Both the position numbers and the translations under genes were made by a program. A stretch of 64,000 nt of DNA from an uncultured bacterium (GTDB lineage: Bacteria; Verrucomicrobiota; Kiritimatiellia; CAIKKV01; CALHGX01): contig CALHGX010000015.1 of NCBI GenBank assembly GCA_938031185.1, forward strand, positions 1 through 64,000. The letters are read 5' to 3'. Below, piece by piece: positions 8,886-17,160 of the stretch. The notes beneath the pieces are model-generated. The model searched no databases and was not told the origin of the DNA. It saw only the letters and a program-made list of their open reading frames with translations. Positions within the stretch are counted from its first letter, which is position 1; each line of letters begins with the position of its first letter.

Positions 8886-9590
8886 CTACCCTGACTGGGA
8901 GGATTTTACAAGCTCAAAGAAGCGGTCTTCGTATTCGGAGAAAAGGCCGAGCCGCTGCAGTTTGCGGCCCAAGGCCTTGACGCGCCCGGGATCTTTTCCT
9001 GCCGCGGCGAAATCCTGTTCGATCTCACGGCGAACATCCTCTGCGCCGTTCCGACTGCCCGTAAAAAGACGGTGCCGCTCCATCTCGCGCACGTTGCCGG
9101 GGAAGGAGTGCGAGCTCACGTCCGCCATGAGTTTGAGCAGGCAGACCTCCCAGGGCTTTTCAACGCCCACCACGACGGCGGCCAACGGATCTTCTCGGCT
9201 CCGCACGGTCTTTTCCACCTGGGCGACGACGTTGTCAATCTGTTCGGAGATCACATGCTCCCGGATCTCCTCCTTGCGAATGGTGAAGCCATACTGGAGG
9301 ATGCGCCACTCCGCGTGGTGCTCCTTGAGCCAGTCGAGATATCGTTGCGCTTCTTCGCCGAAACCCTCCAGCAGGGCGCTCGAAAAAGACTCCGGCGTGA
9401 CAATTTGCGGACGGAAGGCTTGAATGCGTCCCTCTCGCACACGCACCTTGGCGGTGGTGTCCATGAGTTCGCTGATCATGTGATAGTTCAATATGGTCGC
9501 GCCGAAGGTTTCCAAACGACGCGAAGGATAGAGCACCACCCGTGTGTTGTGGATGGCGTACCAGAAATCGAATTCCCGTTGATCACTCAT
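8886..9590 (-). CDS. Conserved-looking protein of unknown function
   Basis: 234 residues from ATG 9590 (MSDQREFDFWYAIHNTR); longer starts at 9602 or 9680 exist, but this one begins where the well-structured sequence starts. No signal peptide or membrane segment. The first 100 residues look like a folded alpha/beta domain (VVLYPSRRLETFGATILNYHMISEL), the middle is helical (AQRYLDWLKEHHAEWRILQYGF), and the C-terminal part is charged and helical (REMERHRLF, DVRREIEQDFAAAGKDPGRV). Cytoplasmic. It is the first gene before leuC on this strand, but nothing shows a link to leucine. I do not recognise the family. Confidence 0.65.
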   Translation of the reverse strand: MSDQREFDFWYAIHNTRVVLYPSRRLETFGATILNYHMISELMDTTAKVRVREGRIQAFRPQIVTPESFSSALLEGFGEEAQRYLDWLKEHHAEWRILQYGFTIRKEEIREHVISEQIDNVVAQVEKTVRSREDPLAAVVVGVEKPWEVCLLKLMADVSSHSFPGNVREMERHRLFTGSRNGAEDVRREIEQDFAAAGKDPGRVKALGRKLQRLGLFSEYEDRFFELVKSSQSG

Positions 9591-9654
9591 GGGAAGCAGC
9601 ATAGCATGCACGTCGCTTTGTAACCAGCCGGATTCCATTGGGAGGGAGAGACGG

Positions 9655-10569
9655 ATGATTTCGACGGGCGTCAGGGCCATTCATCTCGCCGGAGCGCTGG
9701 GCGCGGCTGCAGCTTGGCTGGCCGGCGCGGCGACCGTTTTCGGGCAGGGTCGTCCGGATGGGCAGACGACCGCTTATGAGAGCGGCGTGCGAGCGCAATA
9801 CGCGGGGCGAACCGGTCTGCGAGGAGGCGGCGAGCGCAGTGTGTTTCGAGGAAGCGCGGACGCCTCTCAAACCGCCTACTGGCGGGGCTGGCGCGCGAAA
9901 CTGGATGCCGACGTGGAATGGACCCGGCCCGATTGGGATGGCGTCGTGCCCCCGGCGCTGCAAGCCGCGGAAACGGACGCGCTATTGGATGAGCGGCTTG
10001 GCGTCACATTGTCTCGATGGACGCCCACCCGCGGCGGCTGGATTCTGCGGGGCGATATCGGGGTTGCGGGCGTGCCCGACGCATCGGCGGATCGCGCGGC
10101 GACCGTGGGGGTGATGGGGCAATACATCCGGCCTTTTTCGGAGCGGTTTTCCGTCAATGTGGGCGCGATGGCTCGGACACGACTGTCGGACGATCCGCTG
10201 GTGTTGCCGCTGGCTGGATTCATGTGGAGCCCGATGCCCAGCGTTCAATTCGGAACGGAGGGCCCGGGATTGATTTTGCGCGTGAGGGCTGGTGAACGGG
10301 CGCGGGTCACGGCGCGGGCGCGATGGGACTCGCAGGATTACCGGTTGGCGGACGATGCGCACCCCGGGGACGGGGTGGCGCGCTTGGAGCGGATCATCGC
10401 GGAAGCGGAGTGGAGCCGGCAAACGCAAGGGCGGCTGGAATGGCGCCTGGCGGCCGGCACGACCACGCGCGAGCGTTGGGAGGTGCGGGATCCCGACGGC
10501 CACCGGCTGATTCGGGTCTCTGCGAGGCCGGCACCGATCGTTGCCGCCGGATGCCGGTGGCGGTTCTGA
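9655..10569 (+). CDS. Predicted outer-membrane beta-barrel protein
   Basis: 304 residues from ATG 9655, with a strong ribosome site (GGGAGGGAGAG) just upstream. A signal peptide (AIHLAGALGAAAAWLAGAATVFGQG) is followed by a region of alternating polar and hydrophobic residues typical of strands: RAKLDADVEW, GGWILRGDIGVAGV, RFSVNVGAMARTRL, ARVTARARWDSQDY, RLEWRLAAGTTTRERW. The chain ends in WRF, an aromatic C-terminus common in outer-membrane barrels recognised by BamA. Family not identified. It precedes the GH65 gene by 24 bases, so it might aid uptake or display of glycans; that is inference. Confidence 0.65.
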   Translation: MISTGVRAIHLAGALGAAAAWLAGAATVFGQGRPDGQTTAYESGVRAQYAGRTGLRGGGERSVFRGSADASQTAYWRGWRAKLDADVEWTRPDWDGVVPPALQAAETDALLDERLGVTLSRWTPTRGGWILRGDIGVAGVPDASADRAATVGVMGQYIRPFSERFSVNVGAMARTRLSDDPLVLPLAGFMWSPMPSVQFGTEGPGLILRVRAGERARVTARARWDSQDYRLADDAHPGDGVARLERIIAEAEWSRQTQGRLEWRLAAGTTTRERWEVRDPDGHRLIRVSARPAPIVAAGCRWRF

Positions 10570-10593
10570 ACCTGGCGGGCAGGAGGGCTGAGG

Positions 10594-12810
10594 ATGAACG
10601 GCCGAGATGTTGAGCACAGGGACTGGGCAGAGGAATACTGGATCGAGACGGTGTCGCCTGCGCTCGAGGGAAGACTGGCGACCGTGTTTTCGCTTTCCAA
10701 CGGCCATCTTGGCTTGCGGGGAACACACGAGGAGATGCCCTCGTGGGCGTCCCCAGGCTTCTACATCGCCGGGACCTATTGTCGGGCGCCGCGCGAAATC
10801 ATTCCGATTCATCCTCCGGAGCACATCCTGGTTCATCCTGAACGGGTGGCGCCGGAGCGTCATGCGGAATATCGGTATCTCACGACCATTCCGAATCTGC
10901 CAAATCCCGTAGCGGTACGGCTGGTGGTGGACGGCGAGGAGATCAATCTGGATCGCACACATGTGCTTTCTTGCGAGCGCAGGCTGCACATGCGCGAAAG
11001 CCGGGTGAGCCGTCGACTGGTGGTACGCAGGGCCGATCGGCGACGGCTGATTATTGACTCCGAACGGCTGGTAAGTTGGGCGGACCGCAATCTGATTGCT
11101 TTCCGGTATCGCGTGGAGTGGGAAGGGACCGCCCCCGAGATCAAGTTGACCCCGATTCTTTGCGCCGATGTGACTTCAGCGCGCGGACACCGATTGTTTC
11201 GCGTGGTCGGCGAGCATTCGGAAGATGGACTACGGCGCATGGATGTGGTGATTGACATGCCGGCCCAGCACATTTTTCTGGCCCAAGCGTGGGGGACGCA
11301 GACAACGGAGCGCGCACTGGTTTTGGATGTAATGATTGGGGTCAGTGTGTCGGCGGAAGAACCGGCGGTGACGACAGCGCGGCGCTGGCTGGCGCGGGGG
11401 TATGACGCGGCGCGGGCGGCGCATGTGCAAAGCGTGGTCGAAGCGATGGAGCGGAGCCATGCCGAAGTGGACGCGGACCTCCTGACGCGCCAAGGATTCC
11501 ATTTCGGGCGGCTGCATCTCGAGATGGCGCTGGCGCCGGACCGGTCCGACGTAAGCGTGCCAATCAAAGGGCTGACGGGCGAGGGCTATCGCTTCATGGT
11601 GTTCTGGGACACCGACTTTCATCTGTTTCCGTACTATCTTTTCACGAATCCCAAGCAGGCGCGGAACCTCATTCTCTATCGGTACGGCCAACTGAATGCC
11701 TATCGGCGCTACGCTCGGCAGTGGGGATTCCGCGGGGCGCAGGTGCCGTGGGAGACCGCCACCAGCGGCGAAGAGGAAACGGCGCCATGGCTGAATCTGA
11801 TGGAGCGTGAGATTCACATGTCGGCGGACAGCGCCATGATGGTTTGGCTGTATGACGAAATAAGCGGGGATGACGCGCTGCTGGCGGAGGCCGGCGCCGA
11901 GCTGGTTTTCGAAACCGCGCGGTTCTACGCCAGTCGCGTGACGTGGAACGCCGCGGCGGAGCGATACGAGCTGCGCGACATTGGCTGTCCCGATCAGTAT
12001 CACACTTTCGCGCACAACAACGTATTCATCAGCCGCATGGCCAAATGGAATCTCGAATACGCGGCATCGCTGGCTAGCGACCGGCATCTGGCGCAGGTTC
12101 GAGCTCGGATCGGCTTGTCCGACGAAGAGGCGGCGGAGATGGCTCGAATCGGGCGAATGCTCTATGTGATTCCTCCGAACGACGAGGGGCTGATTGAGGA
12201 GTTCGAGGGTTATTTCAATCTTAGTACCGATTTGCGGGGGATCAGCGAGCAGTTTTGCGTTCATACGCAGGCGGTAAAGCAGCCGGATGTGCTGGCGCTG
12301 TACGGGCCCTTCGGGCATGAGTACTCCGAAGAGGTGTTGCAGCGCAACTGGCGGTTCTATGCCGAGCGCACGTTGCACGGCTCCTCGCTCAGCCTGCCCG
12401 GCATGGCGCTGGCGGCTGCGCGAGCCGGTTTGCCGGACGAAGCCGCGGGGTATTTCCAGCGTTCGACACGGATGGACTTGGACGACGTGAATTTAAACAC
12501 AAACCTTGGCGTCCACCTGGCGGGATACGGTGTGCAGTGGCAGACGATCGTCTTTGGTTTCAGCGGGCTGACGGCGCGACGCGAGGGGCTGACGTTTCAA
12601 CCACGGCTGCCGAGACTATGGGGCGGCGTGGAGTACGCCCTGCATTGGCGAGGCTGCCGCCTGCTCGTCTCGCTACGGCGCGACACCTTGTGCGTGGCGG
12701 CCGACGATCGGAATGCTCGTGAAGTGCCGGTGACGCTGCATGGCATGCCGCGCCAGTTGCTCGCCCCGGGAAAGGAGGTTCGCTTTGCGCTCGGACAAGG
12801 CTGCCGGTAG
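10594..12810 (+). CDS. Glycoside hydrolase family 65 enzyme (maltose/kojibiose phosphorylase-like)
   Basis: 738 residues, normal for GH65. It has an N-terminal beta-sandwich (NGHLGLRGTHEE), a linker and an (alpha/alpha)6 catalytic domain with FWDTDFHLFPYY and WGFRGAQVPWETATSGEE, then a C-terminal beta domain; GVHLAGYGVQWQTIV lies in the phosphate-loop region. GH65 enzymes mostly phosphorolyse alpha-glucobioses in the cytoplasm. The catalytic-acid motif is normally GPDEYH; here it reads CPDQYH, so the acid Glu is Gln (residue 468, codon CAG at 11995-11997). It may have altered activity, be a binding protein or act by another route. It is followed by a PfkB kinase one base after its stop. Confidence 0.88.
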   Translation: MNGRDVEHRDWAEEYWIETVSPALEGRLATVFSLSNGHLGLRGTHEEMPSWASPGFYIAGTYCRAPREIIPIHPPEHILVHPERVAPERHAEYRYLTTIPNLPNPVAVRLVVDGEEINLDRTHVLSCERRLHMRESRVSRRLVVRRADRRRLIIDSERLVSWADRNLIAFRYRVEWEGTAPEIKLTPILCADVTSARGHRLFRVVGEHSEDGLRRMDVVIDMPAQHIFLAQAWGTQTTERALVLDVMIGVSVSAEEPAVTTARRWLARGYDAARAAHVQSVVEAMERSHAEVDADLLTRQGFHFGRLHLEMALAPDRSDVSVPIKGLTGEGYRFMVFWDTDFHLFPYYLFTNPKQARNLILYRYGQLNAYRRYARQWGFRGAQVPWETATSGEEETAPWLNLMEREIHMSADSAMMVWLYDEISGDDALLAEAGAELVFETARFYASRVTWNAAAERYELRDIGCPDQYHTFAHNNVFISRMAKWNLEYAASLASDRHLAQVRARIGLSDEEAAEMARIGRMLYVIPPNDEGLIEEFEGYFNLSTDLRGISEQFCVHTQAVKQPDVLALYGPFGHEYSEEVLQRNWRFYAERTLHGSSLSLPGMALAAARAGLPDEAAGYFQRSTRMDLDDVNLNTNLGVHLAGYGVQWQTIVFGFSGLTARREGLTFQPRLPRLWGGVEYALHWRGCRLLVSLRRDTLCVAADDRNAREVPVTLHGMPRQLLAPGKEVRFALGQGCR

Positions 12811-12811
12811 T

Positions 12812-13693
12812 ATGAACGCGGATGTGGTGTTCGTGGGCCATGTGTGTTTTGACGAGATCGTGCCGCACGAGGGGACGCCCTATGTGAGACCGGGCAGCGC
12901 GGTGCTTTGTGGCGCGGCGGTGGCCGCGCGGCTAGGGGCGCGCGCGGCGGTGGTCACGCGGATGAATCCGGCGGACGAAGCTCTTCGTGTCGCGTTGGAT
13001 GGGCTTGGCCTGCCGGTTTTTGCCGTGACCTCGGCGCAGAGCACGTATGTGCGCGTCATTCATCCCTCGGCGGACCCCGATGATCGGCGTCTGGAGGCGC
13101 CGCGGGATGCAGGATTCTTCCAACCCGCCGATGTGCCCGCCGATCTCCAGGCTCGTGTGCTGCACCTTGCGGGCGTAACCGATCGGGAGTTCTCGCTGGA
13201 TTTCATGCGAGCTTTGCGAGACCGTGGTTTTCGTCTTTCGGTGGACATGCAGAGTTTCGTGCGCGCTGTGGGGCCGGATCGCGCGATTCGTTTCAGTGAC
13301 GTGCCGGACAAGAAGGACATTGTGGCGCTGGCGGAGACGGTGAAGCTTGATGTGGTAGAGGCCGAGCATCTCACCGGCACTCGCGACCTGGGACGGGTTG
13401 CGCAAATAATCGCGGGCTGGGGGGCGCGTGAGGTGCTGATTACGGCTTCGGAGGGGGCGGCGTTGTGGGCCGATAACCGGTTGCGGACGGCCTGCTTCAC
13501 CAACCGCTCGCAGACGGGTCGGACCGGCCGGGGTGATACCACCATAAGCGCATATCTATGCCGGCGACGCACGCATTCCCCTGATGAGGCGTTGAAGTTT
13601 GCGGCGGCATTGGTGTCCATCAAGCTCGAGACGCCTGGTCCTTTTGCGGGGACCCTTGAGGACGTGGAACGCCGCATGCGTCAAATGAAGTGA
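12812..13693 (+). CDS. PfkB-family carbohydrate kinase
   Basis: 293 residues from ATG 12812, one base after the GH65 stop; an AGGAGG lies about 35 bases upstream, inside GH65, so translation is probably coupled. PfkB features: N-terminal GHVCFDEIV, GSAVLCGAAVAARLGA, and the catalytic segment TGRTGRGDT, where the Asp is the general base (usual form GAGD; here G-R-G-D). Sugar kinases of this family act on ribose, fructose, nucleosides and similar. The substrate is unknown; the operon suggests a sugar released by the GH65 enzyme. A hairpin GCAAGC/GCTTGC (13719-13738) follows and could end transcription, though it lacks a T run. Confidence 0.85.
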   Translation: MNADVVFVGHVCFDEIVPHEGTPYVRPGSAVLCGAAVAARLGARAAVVTRMNPADEALRVALDGLGLPVFAVTSAQSTYVRVIHPSADPDDRRLEAPRDAGFFQPADVPADLQARVLHLAGVTDREFSLDFMRALRDRGFRLSVDMQSFVRAVGPDRAIRFSDVPDKKDIVALAETVKLDVVEAEHLTGTRDLGRVAQIIAGWGAREVLITASEGAALWADNRLRTACFTNRSQTGRTGRGDTTISAYLCRRRTHSPDEALKFAAALVSIKLETPGPFAGTLEDVERRMRQMK

Positions 13694-13862
13694 GCGATGC
13701 CGGAGAGGAGGGGGGGGTGCAAGCAGTGGTTGGCTTGCCTCTAGACGGGAAGATTTCGTGGACGCCGGTCGACGATAATGCTAAAGTAAAAGGTTCATAG
13801 GCATTGCGCGCCTCTGCTGTGAAAGGGGCGACACGAAACGTTCGGAAGGAAAGCGAGAGGCC

Positions 13863-15254
13863 ATGTTCGAGCTAAAATTCAATCCGGGTTACAACACCTT
13901 CGATTCGGATTCCTACACGGTGCACCTGGAGAATCCGCGGGAGCCCCAACTTTTCCGAAACACATTCCCCTATGAGGAGGTGCCGCGCATCGGGTTCAAC
14001 CACCGGTTGGTCCCCATGAAGATGCCAAAGGATATTTGGGTGACGGACACGACATTTCGCGACGGCCAGCAGGCCATGCCGCCGTATTCGGTGAAGCAGG
14101 TCGTGGACCTCTACAAGATGATGCACCGCCTGGGCGGACCAAAGGGACTGATTCGGCAAGCCGAGTTCTTCCTCTATACGAAAAAAGACCGCGAAGCGGT
14201 GGAGAAGATCCAGGAGCTTGGCTACCGGTGGCCGGAAGTGACGGGATGGGTGCGGGCGAACCGCAAGGACTTGGAATTGGCGAAGAAGATGGGGCTGAAG
14301 GAGACGGGCATATTGACGTCGGCCTCCGACTACCACATCTATCTGAAGCTGAAGAAAACCCGCCGGCAGGCGTTGCGAGACTATCTGAATGTCGTGCGCG
14401 ACGCGCTTGAAGTGGGTATTACGCCGCGCTGCCATTTCGAGGATGCCACCCGGGCGGACTACTATGGTTTTGTGGTGCCCTTTGCGCACGAACTGATGAA
14501 GCTGGCGGAGGAGAGCAAGGCTACGATCAAGATCCGCATTTGCGACACCATGGGGCTGGGAGTGCCCTATCCCGGCGTGGCCATGCCGCGCTCGGTGCCG
14601 GGCATGATCTACGGCTTGCAATACTATGCCGGGGTGCCGAGCGAGTGGCTGGAGTGGCACGGACACAATGACCTTTATCTGGTCATGGCCAACGCGGTTA
14701 CGGCATGGTTGTATGGCTGCTCGGCGGCCAACGGGACGGTCCTGGGCATCGGGGAACGTACAGGCAACCCGCCGCTGGAGGGGCTCGTGGTGAACTACCT
14801 GCAGCTTCGGGGCAATGACTGTCAGGTGGACACCACCGTTATCACGGAGATCGCGGAGTATTTTGAGAAGGAACTCCATGTGGATATTCCCGCCATGCAG
14901 CCGCTGGTGGGCACAAGCTTCAACATGACGCGCGCCGGCGTTCACGCGGATGGCCTGCTCAAGAACGAGGAAATCTACAACGTGTTCGACACGGACAAGC
15001 TGCTCAAGCGGCCGGTCGTGTTGTCCATTACCGACAAGAGCGGGCTGGCCGGCGTGGTGCTGTGGGTCAAGAAGCATTTCGTGGCCACGGCGGAACCGCT
15101 GGCCAAGACGGATCCCGGCGTGCAGAAGATTTATGAATGGATCATGACGCAGTACGACGCCGGGCGCACCACCGCCATCTGCGACAGCGAGATGTACGAG
15201 CAGGTGAAACTCCACCTGGCGGACTGGCTCCGGAAGAACGGCTATGAGACTTGA
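13863..15254 (+). CDS. HMGL-family acyl-CoA condensing synthase (Re-citrate synthase / isopropylmalate synthase-like)
   Basis: 463 residues. The central TIM barrel carries DTTFRDGQQA (catalytic Arg and metal Asp), HFEDATRADY, and HGHNDLYLVMANAV with the metal-binding His pair. This group condenses acetyl-CoA with a 2-oxoacid: 2-isopropylmalate, homocitrate, citramalate or Re-citrate synthase. It differs from standard LeuA: the LeuA regulatory dimer domain is not seen, and an extra N-terminal region of 55 residues is present. From memory it resembles the Re-citrate synthase subgroup of anaerobes, but I cannot align it. With leuC/leuD nearby it could equally be the leucine pathway's synthase. 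Ribosome site GGAAGGAAAGCGAGAGG precedes the ATG. It overlaps def by 11 bases. Confidence 0.8.
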   Translation: MFELKFNPGYNTFDSDSYTVHLENPREPQLFRNTFPYEEVPRIGFNHRLVPMKMPKDIWVTDTTFRDGQQAMPPYSVKQVVDLYKMMHRLGGPKGLIRQAEFFLYTKKDREAVEKIQELGYRWPEVTGWVRANRKDLELAKKMGLKETGILTSASDYHIYLKLKKTRRQALRDYLNVVRDALEVGITPRCHFEDATRADYYGFVVPFAHELMKLAEESKATIKIRICDTMGLGVPYPGVAMPRSVPGMIYGLQYYAGVPSEWLEWHGHNDLYLVMANAVTAWLYGCSAANGTVLGIGERTGNPPLEGLVVNYLQLRGNDCQVDTTVITEIAEYFEKELHVDIPAMQPLVGTSFNMTRAGVHADGLLKNEEIYNVFDTDKLLKRPVVLSITDKSGLAGVVLWVKKHFVATAEPLAKTDPGVQKIYEWIMTQYDAGRTTAICDSEMYEQVKLHLADWLRKNGYET

Positions 15255-15813
15255 CGTCGCCTGCTATGGCGATCCGATCCTGCGCCGCAAGGCCGATCCG
15301 ATCGGCGATGTGACCAAAGCGATTCGGCGGCTCGCGGACGACATGCTCGAGACCATGCATGCCGAACGGGGCGTAGGGTTGGCGGCGCAGCAGGTGCGGC
15401 AGACGGTGGCGCTGTGCGTGATAGACCTGCCGCCCGAATATGACCGGGACGGCGAGGACGGCCCCCCCTTCAATCCCGGCATCGCGATGCCGCTGATCAT
15501 GCTGAATCCGCGGATTGTGGAGCGGCTCGGGGGGTTGGAGACGGCGGAGGAGGGCTGTCTGAGTTTCCCGGGCATTCGGTCGCCGATCGCCCGGGCGGGT
15601 GGCGTGGCGGTGGCGTTTCATGATTTTCGGGGGGAAGCTCGAGTGCTCAACGTCCGCGGATTCCTGGCGCGGGCGATTCAGCACGAACTGGATCATTTGG
15701 AAGGGGTGCTGTTCGTGGACCGCATGCCGGCCGTGCGGCGCCTGAGTTTGGGGCCGCAGCTCAAAAGGCTGCGCCGTCGAGTGGAAGAGCATCTTGGTTC
15801 GCCGCAGGGCTGA
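15244..15813 (+). CDS. def: Peptide deformylase
   Basis: 189 residues. It removes the formyl group from new polypeptides with a metal ion. All three signature motifs are present: GVGLAAQQV, EEGCLSFPG (metal Cys) and HELDHLEG (metal His pair and catalytic Glu). The start overlaps the previous gene by 11 bases, so it is translated from that transcript. Its place between the synthase and hom is typical of compressed operons rather than a functional link. Confidence 0.96.
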   Translation: MRLDVACYGDPILRRKADPIGDVTKAIRRLADDMLETMHAERGVGLAAQQVRQTVALCVIDLPPEYDRDGEDGPPFNPGIAMPLIMLNPRIVERLGGLETAEEGCLSFPGIRSPIARAGGVAVAFHDFRGEARVLNVRGFLARAIQHELDHLEGVLFVDRMPAVRRLSLGPQLKRLRRRVEEHLGSPQG

Positions 15814-15849
15814 AGGGCGCCGCGAACGCGGCGCGGGGAGCGGAGGGGT

Positions 15850-17160
15850 ATGAAAGAAATCGGGGTGGGTTTGGTGGGATTCGGCACCGTGGGCGCGGGG
15901 GTCGTCGAAGGGCTCCAACGCAACGGAGCACTGCTGGCCGAGCGGCAGGGCGTGAAGCTGCGACTGGCAAAGGTGGCGGATCTTGATTTGGAACGAGACC
16001 GCGGAGTCCAGGTGAATCCGGGGATGATGACGCGGGACGCCATGGCGGCGGTGGAAGACCCGGCGGTGCAAATCGTGGTGGAGTTGATTGGTGGGGTGCG
16101 CGCGGCTCGCGATGTGATTCTGCGCGCCTTGGAATTGGGCAAGCCGGTGGTGACGGCCAACAAGGCGCTATTGGCCGAGCAAGGCGCCGAGCTTTTTCAG
16201 CGGGCGGCCGAACGGCTCACGCATATTCACTTTGAGGCCAGCGTGGCCGGCGGCGTGCCCATCATTCGGGCGTTGCGCGATGGGCTGGCGGCCAACCGCA
16301 TTCGTTCCGTGTATGGCATTCTCAACGGGACCTGCAATTACATTCTGACGCGAATGGATCGGGACCACGTCACTTTCGAGCACGCGCTAAAGGAAGCGCA
16401 GGCGGCGGGGTATGCGGAAGCCGATCCCGCGCTTGACATTGACGGCGTGGACACCGCGCACAAGGCGGCGATCCTGGCCGGCCTATCGTACGGCGTTTTC
16501 GTGCCCATGGCGGCGGTGCATGTGGAAGGCATTCGCGGCATCGCGAAGGCCGATATCGAAAACGCGCGGGCGTTGGGGTACCGCGTCAAACTGCTTGCCG
16601 TCGTGAAAGAAGCCGCGGGGGCAATCGAGGTGCGTGTGCATCCCACGCTCATTCCGGCCGAGCAGATGCTGGCGTCGGTGGGGGGGGTGTTTAACGCGAT
16701 TTTGGTGGACGGGGATTTGACGGGACCGACGGCCTATTACGGCCGAGGCGCCGGTCGGTTGCCCACGGCCAGCGCCGTGCTGAGCGACTTGGCGGACGCG
16801 GCGCGCCTGGTGGCCTTGGGGAAGAGGCCGGCCATGTGGCCTGAGCGGAGAGCGGATGCCGCGCGGGTGCGGGATATAGGGTCGGTCGAAGCGAGGTACT
16901 ATTTGCGCGTTTCGCTGCTTGATCGGCCCGGGGTGCTGGGGCGTCTTGCCGGCGTGCTGGGGCAGCACGACATCAGTATTGCATCGGTGGTGCAAAAGGA
17001 AGCGCATGCCGGAAAACATGTGCCGGTGGTGATCGTCACCCATGTGGCGCGGGAAGCCCACATGCAGGTGGCACTCGAAGCGATTGATGCCATGGCCGAA
17101 GTCGGGGCGCGAACGGTGCGGCTGCGCATAGAAGACATGGAGCACGAGAGGAAAGCATGA
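15850..17160 (+). CDS. hom: Homoserine dehydrogenase
   Basis: 436 residues. It reduces aspartate semialdehyde to homoserine, feeding methionine, threonine and isoleucine. NAD(P)-binding GFGTVGAGV is at the N-terminus; the catalytic domain contains VTANKALLA and GILNGTCNYILT, with the Lys and Asp residues of the family (AEADPALDIDGVDTAHKA). A C-terminal ACT domain (RVSLLDRPGVLGRLAGVLGQHDISI) probably senses an amino-acid end product. It is followed by lysC with a 4-base ATGA overlap. Product supplies the MetX fusion at 1385-3202. Confidence 0.95.
   Translation: MKEIGVGLVGFGTVGAGVVEGLQRNGALLAERQGVKLRLAKVADLDLERDRGVQVNPGMMTRDAMAAVEDPAVQIVVELIGGVRAARDVILRALELGKPVVTANKALLAEQGAELFQRAAERLTHIHFEASVAGGVPIIRALRDGLAANRIRSVYGILNGTCNYILTRMDRDHVTFEHALKEAQAAGYAEADPALDIDGVDTAHKAAILAGLSYGVFVPMAAVHVEGIRGIAKADIENARALGYRVKLLAVVKEAAGAIEVRVHPTLIPAEQMLASVGGVFNAILVDGDLTGPTAYYGRGAGRLPTASAVLSDLADAARLVALGKRPAMWPERRADAARVRDIGSVEARYYLRVSLLDRPGVLGRLAGVLGQHDISIASVVQKEAHAGKHVPVVIVTHVAREAHMQVALEAIDAMAEVGARTVRLRIEDMEHERKA

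Noticed and set aside
13719-13738. Hairpin GCAAGC/GCTTGC after the PfkB gene
   Set aside because: Short stem, 8-base loop, no T run; mentioned with the gene but not called a terminator.
13872-15215. Long open frame on the minus strand (447 residues)
   Set aside because: Mirror of the HMGL synthase; His/Gln-rich composition typical of antisense to GC-rich genes.
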